This document shows positions 1-8,546 of a DNA stretch of 60,203 bases, piece by piece. Below the pieces are notes generated by a model. That model was not told where the DNA came from and did no database searches. It was given only the letters and a program-made list of their open reading frames with translations. Within the stretch, counting starts at the first letter, position 1, and every line of letters begins with the position of its first letter. Origin of the DNA: Bacteroides sp. (GTDB taxonomy: Bacteria > Bacteroidota > Bacteroidia > Bacteroidales > Bacteroidaceae); the NCBI GenBank assembly GCA_017621035.1, contig JAGATY010000082.1, positions 1 to 60,203 of the forward strand, read 5' to 3'. The translations under genes were made by a program, and so were the position numbers.

Positions 1-168
1 AAATATTACATGCTTTACTCAACAAGGCATATTGTTACAAAACAAAATCAAGGCCTTTCGTAAGATTTTTTGGTTTATAATGGTTCCATTTGCTGAAAAA
101 TATATAATTTTGTAGCGGCAATCACATCTCTTATAAAGAGACTTTTCTTTTGCTCAACAATCCATCAT

Positions 169-1377
169 TTATAAAGATTTCAATATCATGTTATTGGCTT
201 TGTCGATAGCCTCTGTATCCAATGATGCAAGGTAGATGCGTGTCGTTGTCTCAGAGTCGTGCCCCATTCCCTCGCTGATGACCGACAGTGGAACATTCTT
301 ACTTCTAGCAATACTAGCCCAAGCATGGCGGGCAACATATAGAGTAAGCGAAACTGACAAGCCGAGTTCTTTACCTATGATTTTCAGACATCGGTTAATA
401 TTGTGGGCCGCATAGATATATTGTTTGCGTTCTTCTATTCCGCTAAGAGGTTTAATTATTGGCAACAGATAACCGGAGTGCGACGTATCGTATTTATCCA
501 CAATTTCTTGCATACACATCTCCCACTTGATGAACAGTTGCTGCCCGGTCTTGCGCCTGCGGTATGACAGTACCCCATTCTGCAAATCCTTTTTCCTGAG
601 GTATGCCATATCCACAAAAGACATACCACGTGTATAAAAACTCAACAAAAACATATCACGGGCAAAATCGAATGCCGGATTCTTGGAAAAATCCATCTCC
701 TTGATTCGTCTGACAACTTTAAGCGGTACGGCTCTCTTTACTGTCCTATCCACTCCCGTATAGACATATTTAAAGGGAAATCGCTGTGGTGTAAGCCCCT
801 TTTCTACAGCCCGATTATACACTGCCCGAAGATTACGCATATAAAATGATGAAGAGTTAGGAGTTACACCACAATTCTTTAAATAAGCCTCATATGCCAT
901 CACCACATCAGAATCCAACTCATCCAGTCCCATATCCTTGTCCTCACGAAAGCGTTTAAAACTACATAAGGCTGACATGTATGTTTCTGAGGTACGAATT
1001 TTACCCATCGCCTTCATATTGGCAATGACACTTTTCATGAATAAAAACAGACTATTTGCAGAGGCAATGCCTGCAAACTCTGCTATCACTGCATCTGCAG
1101 TATAACTGCCTCCTCTATGTTCAAAACCGGAAATAATTCTATTAAAGCGTCTGATATCCAGTCGGATCTTATCACAAATATCCGAAAGATAGCGTTTCCT
1201 GTTTTCATCAAACTCAGGTAATACCACCTCCGACAAGTGGTGGTTCCACTCATAGCCGTAAAGATGGTAGCCCGTCTTCTGCTGACGGGTAACACGATTA
1301 TGAATTACTTGATAGAAAATTGAACCTTGTCTGCCATCAACTGTCGACGGCCGGAATTTAATCTTTACTGTTGCCAT
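169..1377 (-). CDS. Tyrosine recombinase / integrase
   Basis: Site-specific recombinase of the phage-integrase (tyrosine recombinase) family, 402 aa. The N-terminal ~100 residues look like the Arm-binding region seen in Bacteroidetes integrases, followed by a SAM-like core-binding domain (about 105-215) and the catalytic domain (about 220-400). Visible catalytic residues are Arg250 in FYTRGMSF, Arg350 and His351 in YVARHAWAS, His373 in GMGH and the nucleophile Tyr382 in RIYL. The first His of the usual HxxR box is Tyr347. The start is ATG at 1377. The gene reads toward the window edge, so any element it mobilises probably lies to the left. I saw no direct repeats that would mark attachment sites. 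It could also be a lone invertase that flips nearby DNA; without flanking sequence I cannot choose. Confidence 0.93.
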   Translation of the reverse strand: MATVKIKFRPSTVDGRQGSIFYQVIHNRVTRQQKTGYHLYGYEWNHHLSEVVLPEFDENRKRYLSDICDKIRLDIRRFNRIISGFEHRGGSYTADAVIAEFAGIASANSLFLFMKSVIANMKAMGKIRTSETYMSALCSFKRFREDKDMGLDELDSDVVMAYEAYLKNCGVTPNSSSFYMRNLRAVYNRAVEKGLTPQRFPFKYVYTGVDRTVKRAVPLKVVRRIKEMDFSKNPAFDFARDMFLLSFYTRGMSFVDMAYLRKKDLQNGVLSYRRRKTGQQLFIKWEMCMQEIVDKYDTSHSGYLLPIIKPLSGIEERKQYIYAAHNINRCLKIIGKELGLSVSLTLYVARHAWASIARSKNVPLSVISEGMGHDSETTTRIYLASLDTEAIDKANNMILKSL

Positions 1378-1393
1378 GTCCCAATCAGAATTT

Positions 1394-1424
1394 GTTTTAC
1401 AAAGAGGTTATCTTTTATCCTCTG
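1394..1424 (-). terminator. Weak hairpin after tonB
   Basis: On the minus strand an AGAGG/CCTCT stem sits about 80 nt past the tonB stop codon and is followed by TTTGTAAAACAAATT, a poor U-tract. It could end the pdxJ-exbB-exbD-tonB transcript, or it could simply lie in the integrase leader. Weak evidence. Confidence 0.3.
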
Positions 1425-1505
1425 TAATACATCAAAACTCCTGACCTTGTCCACAGACAATCAGCACACTTCCCTCCTACCGCAGCACTTCGTTTCCCTT
1501 GAGGG

Positions 1506-2315
1506 CTATTTCAGATTAAAATAATACGTTATTGTTCCTTGTTGATTATCCAGCCCGTCCACAGCATTGAAGACAGCCTTGCGTGCCGCATCTTCAGCTG
1601 CCTTACGCAGAGCAGAGCTGATGGTATTGGAGGTGCGATGGATGCTGGTAGCTATCACTTTACCGGCAGGGTTTACCGTGATGGACACCACCACTTTACC
1701 CTCTTCCTGAACGTTATACACCGGGCGAGGCAAGCCCTCCTTCCCAATAGAACGACCGCCCAGGCTGAATTCTCCATAACCGCCCACACCGGCAACAGCA
1801 CCGGAGAGTGCATTTCCTTTATCCGAGCCTTGCAGTCCCTCTCCTTCAGTAGTCCCTTTACTCCCCATCTTGGCACCCTTACCAAACGCTCCGGCCACTC
1901 GTTTTCGGGCAGCCTCTTCTGCCTCTTTCCGCTTACGCGCAGCTTCTGCCTCAGCTAAAAGGCGCTCTTCCTCAGCCTTTTCTTCAGCCGTTTTCTGCTT
2001 GACTTCAGTTTTCTTCTCAGCCGCAGACTTAGGGGCTATGGCAACCGATTCTTCTAAATCTTGTGTCAGCATTTCGGCTTCATCCGGTGTTTCCGGAGCC
2101 ATTTCCTCCACCTCCGGCACAACATCCACCTCTACCAGCGACGGGTCTGCCAAGCCTGCAGCGTCAGGAAGTTCTCCAAGCATGACCGGTAAGCCATCCT
2201 CCTCCGGAGCCTTCGGTACAGTGAAACCCATCAACAACAGAAAGGCCACAACCAGCAGATGCACCAGCAGTGCACCACCTATACCGATATATTTTCCTTT
2301 CTGCTTCTGTTCCAT
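1506..2315 (-). CDS. TonB-like energy transducer
   Basis: Periplasm-spanning protein of the TonB/TolA type, 269 aa from ATG 2315. It has one N-terminal membrane segment (GALLVHLLVVAFLLLMGF), an acidic Glu/Pro/Val-rich stretch, and a Lys/Glu/Ala-rich helical region (KKTEVKQKTAEEKAEEERL). The globular C-terminal domain contains EGKVVVSITVNPAGKV, typical of TonB_C, and ends TITYYFNLK. It should couple the proton motive force captured by ExbB/ExbD to outer-membrane proteins. The frame stays open upstream to a TTG at 2339, but ATG 2315 fits the family start (MEQKQKGKYIGI). It is the last gene of pdxJ-exbB-exbD-tonB. Whether it serves TonB-dependent receptors or acts in a Tol-Pal-like envelope system cannot be told from sequence. 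Confidence 0.85.
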   Translation of the reverse strand: MEQKQKGKYIGIGGALLVHLLVVAFLLLMGFTVPKAPEEDGLPVMLGELPDAAGLADPSLVEVDVVPEVEEMAPETPDEAEMLTQDLEESVAIAPKSAAEKKTEVKQKTAEEKAEEERLLAEAEAARKRKEAEEAARKRVAGAFGKGAKMGSKGTTEGEGLQGSDKGNALSGAVAGVGGYGEFSLGGRSIGKEGLPRPVYNVQEEGKVVVSITVNPAGKVIATSIHRTSNTISSALRKAAEDAARKAVFNAVDGLDNQQGTITYYFNLK

Positions 2316-2384
2316 ACGTGTTAGCCGGTAAGATTTCAAGTTTATGAACTCACAATGCCCTCTACTCCCTCCATCGGAAAGATT

Positions 2385-2798
2385 CTATTTTCCCTCCGGC
2401 GGACGGGTAGCCAGCACCATCTTAAACTTATTTTCGTTTGCAATGTTCAGAACCTTAACGATTTCGCGATAAGGAACACTCTCATCAGCATACAGGGCCA
2501 CATACATTTCCGGCTCCTTAGCTGCACACTGCCGGAGAAAATCGGGCAACGCCTCCAGCGCCAGTTGCTGCTCTTTATCGTTACCAAAGGCAGCATAGTA
2601 ATTCAGTTCCTTATCTATAATAACCCGCGTCAGAGGCTTGGCCGACGTCTGCTGTTTTCCTTGCGGAAGCAGAACCTTGATGGCATTGGGAGAGACCATC
2701 GTAGAGGTTATCATGAAGAATATCAGTAACAAGAAGATGACATCCGTCATGGAGGCCATACTGAAAGCGGGCGATATTTTAGCTCTGCGTTTTAACAC
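2385..2798 (-). CDS. exbD: ExbD/TolR biopolymer transport protein
   Basis: Inner-membrane proton-channel subunit of the ExbD/TolR family, 137 aa, usual length. One membrane helix at about residues 17-37 (SMTDVIFLLLIFFMITSTMV) carries the conserved Asp of the family in MTDVIF, the proton-translocating residue. The rest is the periplasmic domain. The start codon is GTG at 2798, which overlaps the end of exbB by 7 bp, so the two are translationally coupled. It works with ExbB and the TonB-like protein just downstream. Confidence 0.92.
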   Translation of the reverse strand: MLKRRAKISPAFSMASMTDVIFLLLIFFMITSTMVSPNAIKVLLPQGKQQTSAKPLTRVIIDKELNYYAAFGNDKEQQLALEALPDFLRQCAAKEPEMYVALYADESVPYREIVKVLNIANENKFKMVLATRPPEGK

Positions 2799-3520
2799 TT
2801 CGCATCCTCGTTTTTACTTTCCAACAAATCCATGAAAGCCATTGTCTTAGCCTCCATCTTGCTCACCACCCCATCAATCAGTGTCACCAGGTAGTTGTAA
2901 GCAAACATGGCAATGATACCCACTACCAAACCACCTACCGTGGTAATCATAGCCTCATAGATGCCGCCTGAAAGTAGAGTGATATCAATATTGTTTCCGG
3001 CATTGGCCATCTCAAAGAAAGCGCGTACCATACCGGTTACCGTACCCAAGAAACCTATCATCGGGGCACCGCTGGAGATTGTAGCCATAATGGTCAGTCC
3101 CTTTTCCAGCTTTGCCACCTCCATGTTTCCCACGTTCTCAATGGCAGCCTGCACATCATTGGCCGGACGTCCCAGACGTCTGATACCCTTCTCTATCATG
3201 CGTGCTGCCGGAGTGTTGATGGCATGGCAATAAGCAATGGCAGCCTTTATCTCGCCGGTAAGGATGTAATCCTTGATGCGCTCCATAAACATGGGGTCTT
3301 CCTTACCCGCCTTGCGAATAACATAGTTGCGCTCAAACAGGATATAGAAGCATAGCAGTGAGAGCACTCCCAGCACAACCATAATCCAGCCCCCTTTCAG
3401 AGCCATATCCCACAGATTCATCTCCTCCGGTGCTCCCAGGGGTGTCAGTACCGGATTGGCATCAACCAAAGTATCCGTCAGAAGCGGGGCTGCCTGTAGC
3501 AGCAACAGCAATGTATTCAT
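2792..3520 (-). CDS. exbB: ExbB/TolQ/MotA proton channel
   Basis: Inner-membrane MotA/TolQ/ExbB-family protein, 242 aa. It has an N-terminal hydrophobic leader, a first membrane helix near residues 36-60 (GGWIMVVLGVLSLLCFYILF), a cytoplasmic domain, and two further helices including SSGAPMIGFLGTVTGMVRAF, the hallmark segment, and TTVGGLVVGIIAMFAYNYL. With ExbD it converts the proton gradient into movement of the TonB-like protein. ATG 3520 overlaps the pdxJ stop as TGATG, a coupling arrangement; a TTG at 3532 is in frame but less likely. Confidence 0.93.
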   Translation of the reverse strand: MNTLLLLLQAAPLLTDTLVDANPVLTPLGAPEEMNLWDMALKGGWIMVVLGVLSLLCFYILFERNYVIRKAGKEDPMFMERIKDYILTGEIKAAIAYCHAINTPAARMIEKGIRRLGRPANDVQAAIENVGNMEVAKLEKGLTIMATISSGAPMIGFLGTVTGMVRAFFEMANAGNNIDITLLSGGIYEAMITTVGGLVVGIIAMFAYNYLVTLIDGVVSKMEAKTMAFMDLLESKNEDAKC

Positions 3521-4233
3521 CAGCGAAGGCAATTTTTATATTCTTCAATTGTTTGTTTCAGTCCCAGATAAAGTGCATCGCTAATTAAAGCATGGCCAAT
3601 CGACACTTCATCCAGCCAAGGAATATTCTTATAGAAGTAATTCAGATTCAACAGACTTAAATCATGGCCTGCATTCAGTCCCAATCCCAGGTTGCGAGCC
3701 ACTTTGGCCGCCTCCACAAAAGGAGCTACAGCAGCCTCGCGGTCTTTGGCATATGCTGACGCATAAGGCTCGGTATAGAGTTCTACTCTGTCTGCGCCGG
3801 CTTTTGCTGCATACTCCACCATCTCTGCATCAGCTGCAACAAAAACAGAGGTACGGATGCCGGCCTCATTGAAACCGTCCAGTACCTCACTTAAGAACGA
3901 TTGGTGTGTTTTGGTATCCCAACCGGCGTTAGAGGTCAACTGGGCAGGGCTGTCGGGTACCAATGTCACCTGATGAGGCTTCACTTTCAGTACCAAATCA
4001 ACAAACTCAGGAGAAGGGTAGCCCTCAATATTGAATTCTGTGCGTAACAGAGGACGCAAGTCGTACACATCTTTTCTACGTATATGTCTCTCATCCGGCC
4101 GCGGATGAACTGTTATACCGTCAGCCCCAAAGGCTTCACAATCCAAAGCTGCCTTCACAACATTAGGCACATCACCGCCTCGCGCATTTCGCAGAGTAGC
4201 TATTTTATTGATATTTACGCTTAATTTTGTCAT
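3520..4233 (-). CDS. pdxJ: Pyridoxine 5'-phosphate synthase
   Basis: PdxJ condenses 1-deoxy-D-xylulose 5-phosphate with 3-amino-2-oxopropyl phosphate to form pyridoxine 5'-phosphate, the last ring-forming step of DXP-dependent vitamin B6 synthesis. 237 aa, full length. The N-terminal [14 protein letters not shown], the [10 protein letters not shown] motif (His43, Arg45, His50) and [10 protein letters not shown] (His190) match the active-site pattern of the family. ATG 4233 is chosen over the upstream in-frame start at 4266 because a -7 box lies between them at 4256-4263. It is the first gene of a run with exbB, exbD and a TonB-like gene, joined to exbB by a TGATG overlap. There is no obvious functional link to envelope energisation. 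Confidence 0.96.
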   Translation of the reverse strand: MTKLSVNINKIATLRNARGGDVPNVVKAALDCEAFGADGITVHPRPDERHIRRKDVYDLRPLLRTEFNIEGYPSPEFVDLVLKVKPHQVTLVPDSPAQLTSNAGWDTKTHQSFLSEVLDGFNEAGIRTSVFVAADAEMVEYAAKAGADRVELYTEPYASAYAKDREAAVAPFVEAAKVARNLGLGLNAGHDLSLLNLNYFYKNIPWLDEVSIGHALISDALYLGLKQTIEEYKNCLR

Positions 4234-4255
4234 AATTTGGTTTATAGTTTGGGGG

Positions 4256-4263
4256 CAAAAGTA
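4256..4263 (-). promoter_or_regulatory. -7 box for pdxJ operon
   Basis: The + strand reads CAAAAGTA, which is TACTTTTG on the minus strand and matches the Bacteroides -7 consensus TAnnTTTG. It lies 23 bp upstream of the pdxJ ATG, giving a leader of about 15 nt. Confidence 0.6.
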
Positions 4264-4280
4264 CAAATAATAGCAATATG

Positions 4281-4314
4281 TTTCGTGTTATCTAAGAAAA
4301 AAATAGCATCTTTG
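4281..4314 (+). promoter_or_regulatory. Probable nadK promoter
   Basis: CATCTTTG at 4307-4314 is one base from TATCTTTG. TTTC at 4281-4284 could be the -33 element, with 22 bp between. It sits 26 bp before the nadK start and is divergent from the pdxJ promoter. Confidence 0.5.
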
Positions 4315-4340
4315 CCTCCCAAACAAGAAAGACTGAGAAT

Positions 4341-5210
4341 ATGAAATTTGCCATTATCGGAAACGTTTATCAAGCTCACAAATCATTCCATGCCGCTAAC
4401 CTGTTCCGCATCTTGCAGCAGAGGGGGGCAGAACTGTGCATCTGCAGAAAGTTTTACCACTTCCTTACGCAAGAACTTCAACTGAATATTCCTGATGCAG
4501 AGCTGTTTGATGATGAAGCTTTTCAGGCCGATATGGTACTCAGCATCGGTGGAGACGGAACCTTTCTGCAGGCAGCCAGCCGAGTGGGCAACAAAAACAT
4601 CCCTATCCTTGGCATCAACACCGGGCGCCTAGGTTTCCTGGCTGACATTTCTCCCGAAGAGATGGAGAAGACCTTTGACGAAATCTACCGGTATCATTAT
4701 AAGGTGGAAGAGCGCAGTGTGTTGCAGCTAAAAAACAGTGGCGAGCCACTCTTTGAATCGCCCTATGCCCTGAACGAAATAGCCATTCTGAAGCATGACA
4801 GTTCCTCTATGATTGCCATACACACTGCCATCAACGGTGCACCGCTCACCACCTACCAAGCTGACGGACTGGTGATTGCCACCCCTACCGGCTCTACTGC
4901 CTACTCACTCAGTGTGGGAGGCCCCATCATCGTTCCCCAAAGCAACGCCATCTCACTCACACCCGTAGCACCACACAGTCTGAACGTGCGCCCCATCGTC
5001 ATCTGTGACGACTGGGAAATCACCCTAGACATCGAGAGTCGCAGCCACAGCTTCCTCGTAGCCGTAGATGGCCGCAGCATCTCCTGCAAAGAGGGTACCC
5101 GACTCAGTATCTCCAAAGCCGACTACAGTATCAAGGTCGTAAAGCGTCCCGACCACCTCTTCTTCAACACCCTCCGCCACAAAATGATGTGGGGGGCGGA
5201 TATTCGGTAA
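4341..5210 (+). CDS. nadK: NAD kinase
   Basis: Cytosolic NAD kinase making NADP from NAD and ATP (or polyphosphate), 289 aa, normal length. The GGDG nucleotide-binding motif is at 70-73 ([12 protein letters not shown]), followed by [10 protein letters not shown] at 91-100, the NE motif in ALNEIAIL (145-146), and [12 protein letters not shown] (about 180-191), which is diagnostic of the family. Single gene, divergent from pdxJ. No terminator is obvious after its stop. Confidence 0.96.
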   Translation: MKFAIIGNVYQAHKSFHAANLFRILQQRGAELCICRKFYHFLTQELQLNIPDAELFDDEAFQADMVLSIGGDGTFLQAASRVGNKNIPILGINTGRLGFLADISPEEMEKTFDEIYRYHYKVEERSVLQLKNSGEPLFESPYALNEIAILKHDSSSMIAIHTAINGAPLTTYQADGLVIATPTGSTAYSLSVGGPIIVPQSNAISLTPVAPHSLNVRPIVICDDWEITLDIESRSHSFLVAVDGRSISCKEGTRLSISKADYSIKVVKRPDHLFFNTLRHKMMWGADIR

Positions 5211-5414
5211 CCCTACACCAATAATATCAAGGTTTCCTGTCTTCATATCCGGCAAACAGTGTTTCAAGGCAGCTTCACAAAAGCCCTTCTGCATAGTTTA
5301 TAGACAGACGCCTTTTTACATTTTCACACCCACACAGTAGTATTGACCTTGTACTAACATTCTCTATTTACACAGTAACACCAACTGCTTCAAGCAGGCA
5401 CCATCGCCTATATC

Positions 5415-5498
5415 CATTAGATATTGGTTCGATATATCTATGATATATCCTCAGAAAACCAGCTATTTATCGAATATATATCGAAGCAATATCAAATG
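5415..5498. repeat. 84-bp inverted-repeat element, copy A
   Basis: A left arm at 5415-5434 and a right arm at 5479-5498 (TATCGAAGCAATATCAAATG) are inverted repeats with 2 mismatches in 20. A second copy of exactly the same length, in the opposite orientation, lies at 44171-44254. The 44-bp centres match at about 35 of 44 positions. Similarity continues into a purine-rich flank to about 5533. No open frame of note. The DNA between nadK and this element (5211-5414) shows nothing I can name; the DNA at 5534-5599 is purine-rich. It may be a hairpin-type dispersed element similar to a MITE or REP sequence. Confidence 0.75.
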
Positions 5499-5599
5499 TA
5501 TAAAAAAGGAATAACGGGGAAGGTAGGGAGAGGATGCGGGGAAGAGGAGAGGGTAAAAGAGGAAGGGAAAGAGGAGAGCATTGGCTGTTTACAGGTTAT

Positions 5600-5753
5600 A
5601 AATCAGTCAATAGTGAAACGTATATTTCTAAATTGCAAATGATAAATCAATAGATTGTAAATCGTAATTCAGTAGATTGTAAATTGTAATTCAATAAATA
5701 GTAAATCGTAAATCAATAAATTGTAAATAGTAAATCAATAAATTGCAAATAGC
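5600..5753. repeat. 22-bp tandem array, 7 units, A/T-rich
   Basis: Seven units start at 5600, 5622, 5644, 5666, 5688, 5710 and 5732, each exactly 22 bp apart. The consensus is roughly AAATCAATAAATTGTAAATA plus GT. The first two units are more diverged. Each unit holds a small palindrome CAAT-AA-ATTG. The array lies between nadK and the terminator of the oppositely oriented tRNA-Gln gene. Confidence 0.85.
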
Positions 5754-5773
5754 CAACTCTTTCTTGTAGGGCA

Positions 5774-5809
5774 TAAAAAAAGCAGGAAGTCGTTGGGAGA
5801 CTTCCTGCT
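5774..5809 (-). terminator. Rho-independent terminator of tRNA-Gln
   Basis: A perfect 11-bp stem, AGCAGGAAGTC (5781-5791) with GACTTCCTGCT (5799-5809), and a 7-nt loop. On the minus strand a run of T residues (5780-5774) follows. It starts 6 nt after the tRNA end. Confidence 0.9.
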
Positions 5810-5814
5810 GAGTG

Positions 5815-5885
5815 TTGGAGTACTAGGATTCGAACCTAGAATGACAGGACCAGAATCTGTAGTGTTACCATTACACCATACTCCA
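5815..5885 (-). tRNA. tRNA-Gln (anticodon CTG)
   Basis: On the minus strand the 71 nt fold as a tRNA. The 7-bp acceptor stem is TGGAGTA/TACTCCA with discriminator A, the D arm is GTGT/ACAC, and the anticodon loop TTCTGGT has CTG at 34-36. The T arm has loop TTCGAAT with stem CTAGG/CCTAG. The weak T1-A72 pair is normal for tRNA-Gln. The top of the anticodon stem has an A31-C39 mismatch; a TTG isoacceptor would normally have a T at 39. CCA is not encoded. Promoter and terminator are both visible, so this is a single-gene transcript. Confidence 0.93.
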
Positions 5886-5905
5886 ATTATTTCCTTTTTG
5901 CGCTG

Positions 5906-5936
5906 CAAAGTTACAAGGTTTTTAGAGAACCACAAA
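5906..5936 (-). promoter_or_regulatory. Promoter of tRNA-Gln
   Basis: The minus-strand -7 box TAACTTTG is at 5913-5906 and the -33 box TTTG at 5936-5933, with exactly 19 bp between, the canonical Bacteroides spacing. The tRNA 5' end is 21 nt downstream. Confidence 0.8.
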
Positions 5937-6091
5937 AGAAAAAATGTTTTTTTTTGATTTTATGCTTGTACTCGACCCATCGGAAGGAGAGAAAAACATT
6001 TCCAAGAAGGGGGAGCGGAAGAATGCTGAGATAAAATTGAGACTGCTTCTAAAAAAAAGCAAAAAAGCTAATAGTTTTCAGATTTTGCGTG

Positions 6092-6119
6092 TTTGATAGA
6101 AGAAAAGGACGTATCTTTG
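6092..6119 (+). promoter_or_regulatory. Promoter of rsfS-ftsH-cdsA
   Basis: TATCTTTG at 6112-6119 is a perfect -7 box 27 bp before the rsfS ATG. A TTTG at 6092-6095 is a possible -33 box, though the 16-bp spacing is short. Nothing else was recognised between 5937 and 6091. Confidence 0.6.
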
Positions 6120-6146
6120 CCAACTCTTTAAATATAATAATGTATA

Positions 6147-6506
6147 ATGAACGAGACAAAAGAACTGATTCAACATATCATAGATGGTATTCAGGAGAAG
6201 AAAGGCAGCAAGATTGTGGTGGCTGACCTTACTCAGATTGACGACACCATCTGTAACTATTTCATCATCTGCCAGGGGAATTCCCCCAGTCAAGTAACCA
6301 CCATTGTAGAATCTATCAGAGAATTTACCCGCCTGCATGCCAACAGCAAGCCGCTCGCCATCGACGGATTACGGAATGCCGAATGGGTTGCCATGGATTA
6401 TGCAGACATATTGGTACACGTATTCCTGCCCGAGCCACGGCAGTTTTATAATCTGGAACACTTGTGGGCAGATGCCAAACTAACCGAAATACCCGACCTG
6501 GACTAA
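6147..6506 (+). CDS. rsfS: Ribosome silencing factor RsfS
   Basis: RsfS (Iojap/DUF143 family) binds ribosomal protein L14 of the 50S subunit and blocks subunit joining when nutrients are scarce. 119 aa, normal length. Family features are KGSKIVVADLTQIDDTICNYFIICQGNS, compressed here as the VxDL and YFIICxGxS motifs, then the GLRNAEWVAMDYADILVHVF region (DGxxxAEWVxxDYxDxxVH). First gene before ftsH and cdsA, with a 6-bp gap to ftsH. Confidence 0.95.
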   Translation: MNETKELIQHIIDGIQEKKGSKIVVADLTQIDDTICNYFIICQGNSPSQVTTIVESIREFTRLHANSKPLAIDGLRNAEWVAMDYADILVHVFLPEPRQFYNLEHLWADAKLTEIPDLD

Positions 6507-6512
6507 ATTTGT

Positions 6513-8543
6513 ATGGAAAAGAAAAACGAAAAGCAACAAGCTCCCAAAGGGAATATGCCTAAGTTCAACCTCAGCTGGTTGTACATGATTATCGCCATGA
6601 TGCTAATCGGGCTGTGGATGACTAACGAAGCCGGTAACACCAGCAGAGAAATATCGTATGACGAGTTTCAGCAGCATGTGCGCAACGGATATATCAACAA
6701 AGTAATTGGTTATGATGACAACACGGTAGAGGCTTTCATCAAGCCTGAGCACGTGAAGGATGTATTCAAGAACGATTCAAACCGTGTTGGACGCTCTCCT
6801 TTCGTCATTACAGAGGCTCCGGCACGTGAGAACCTTGGTAATTTTCTGGAAAAGGAGAGAGAGCTGTCACACTTCGACGGTTCCATCAATTACAAGCGTA
6901 AGCAAAACTTTTGGGGTGCCTTGTTCTGGCAAATCTTCCCCATTGCCCTGATTATCGGTTTCTGGATATTCATCTCACGTCGCATGTCCGGCGGAGGAGG
7001 TGGCGGTGGCCTTGGTGGCGGCATCTTCAGTGTGGGCAAGTCTAAAGCTCAACTCTTTGAAAAGGGAGGTGCTACCCGAGTGACCTTTAAAGATGTTGCC
7101 GGACTGGCAGAGGCCAAACAGGAGGTGGAAGAGATTGTTGAGTTCTTGAAAGAGCCGCAGAAATATACCGACTTGGGTGGAAAGATTCCTAAGGGAGCCT
7201 TGCTGGTAGGCCCTCCGGGTACCGGTAAGACATTGTTGGCCAAGGCTGTAGCCGGAGAGGCCAATGTACCGTTCTTCTCACTGGCAGGTTCCGACTTTGT
7301 AGAGATGTTTGTGGGTGTGGGTGCCAGCCGTGTGCGCGACCTATTCCGACAAGCCAAAGAGAAAGCTCCTTGTATTATCTTCATCGACGAGATAGATGCC
7401 GTGGGTCGTGCCCGTGCCAAAGCGGCTGCGATGGGGGGAAATGACGAGCGCGAGAATACCTTGAACCAATTGCTGACCGAAATGGATGGTTTCGGCTCCA
7501 ACAGTGGTATCATCATTCTGGCAGCCACCAACCGAGTAGATGTGCTGGATAAGGCACTGTTGCGTGCCGGACGTTTCGATCGTCAGATTCACGTGGATTT
7601 GCCAGACCTGAATGAACGTAAAGAGGTGTTTGGTGTTCACCTGCGCCCCATCAAGATAGACAGCAGTGTAGAGATAGATTTGCTGGCTCGTCAGACCCCG
7701 GGTTTCTCGGGAGCCGATATTGCCAACGTCTGCAATGAAGCCGCACTGATTGCTGCCCGCCACGGGAAGAAGTATGTCAGCAAACAAGACTTCCTGGATG
7801 CGGTAGACCGTATTGTAGGAGGCTTGGAGAAGAAGACCAAGATTACCACTGAGGCTGAGCGTCGTTCCATTGCTATCCATGAAGCCGGTCACGCTAGCAT
7901 TTCCTGGCTGTTGGAGCATGCCAACCCGCTGATTAAAGTAACTATCGTTCCACGCGGACGGGCATTAGGTGCCGCTTGGTACCTGCCGGAGGAGCGACAA
8001 ATCACCACTAAAGAACAGATGCTGGACGAAATGTGCGCCACCCTGGGTGGACGTGCAGCAGAAGACCTTTTCCTGGGTCGTATCTCTACAGGGGCAATGA
8101 ATGACCTGGAGCGTGTCACCAAGCAGGCATACGGCATGACAGCCTACCTGGGTATGAGCGATGCATTGCCCAACCTCTGTTACTACAACAACGACGAGTA
8201 CTCTTTCAATCGCCCGTATAGTGAGAAGACAGCCGAACTGATTGATGCTGAGGTGAAGAAGATGGTCAACGAACAGTATGAGCGTGCCAAGCAGATTCTC
8301 TCCGACAACAAAGAGGGTCACAACCGACTGGCTCAGTTACTTATCGAGAAGGAGGTCATCTTTGCTGAAGACGTTGAAGCCATCTTTGGCCCTCGTCCGT
8401 GGGCATCACGTTCCGCCGAGGTAATGGATGCCAACAAGATTTCTGCCGAGCTGAAGAGAGCTGAGGAGCAGCAAGAAGAGCGTGCAGAAGAGACAGAGAA
8501 AGAGATCAAAGAGAAAGAAGAATCTAACGCAACCAAAGAATAA
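6513..8543 (+). CDS. ftsH: ATP-dependent zinc metalloprotease FtsH
   Basis: Membrane-anchored AAA+ protease that degrades misfolded membrane proteins and short-lived regulators. 676 aa. Membrane helices are at about 21-37 and 137-155 with a periplasmic domain between, then a Gly-rich linker (160-170). The AAA domain has Walker A GPPGTGKT (233-240), Walker B IIFIDE (288-293) and the second region of homology [18 protein letters not shown] (about 340-357). The zinc site HEAGH is at 456-460. The tail from about 650 is a Glu/Lys-rich helix ([18 protein letters not shown]), longer than in E. coli. Translated right after rsfS; cdsA starts 3 bp after its stop. Confidence 0.97.
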   Translation: MEKKNEKQQAPKGNMPKFNLSWLYMIIAMMLIGLWMTNEAGNTSREISYDEFQQHVRNGYINKVIGYDDNTVEAFIKPEHVKDVFKNDSNRVGRSPFVITEAPARENLGNFLEKERELSHFDGSINYKRKQNFWGALFWQIFPIALIIGFWIFISRRMSGGGGGGGLGGGIFSVGKSKAQLFEKGGATRVTFKDVAGLAEAKQEVEEIVEFLKEPQKYTDLGGKIPKGALLVGPPGTGKTLLAKAVAGEANVPFFSLAGSDFVEMFVGVGASRVRDLFRQAKEKAPCIIFIDEIDAVGRARAKAAAMGGNDERENTLNQLLTEMDGFGSNSGIIILAATNRVDVLDKALLRAGRFDRQIHVDLPDLNERKEVFGVHLRPIKIDSSVEIDLLARQTPGFSGADIANVCNEAALIAARHGKKYVSKQDFLDAVDRIVGGLEKKTKITTEAERRSIAIHEAGHASISWLLEHANPLIKVTIVPRGRALGAAWYLPEERQITTKEQMLDEMCATLGGRAAEDLFLGRISTGAMNDLERVTKQAYGMTAYLGMSDALPNLCYYNNDEYSFNRPYSEKTAELIDAEVKKMVNEQYERAKQILSDNKEGHNRLAQLLIEKEVIFAEDVEAIFGPRPWASRSAEVMDANKISAELKRAEEQQEERAEETEKEIKEKEESNATKE

Positions 8544-8546
8544 GCC

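Noticed and set aside
5424-5642. Open frame of 72 aa over the 84-bp element and purine-rich DNA
   Set aside because: Low-complexity Lys/Glu/Gly-rich product produced by purine-rich repeats; no start signal.
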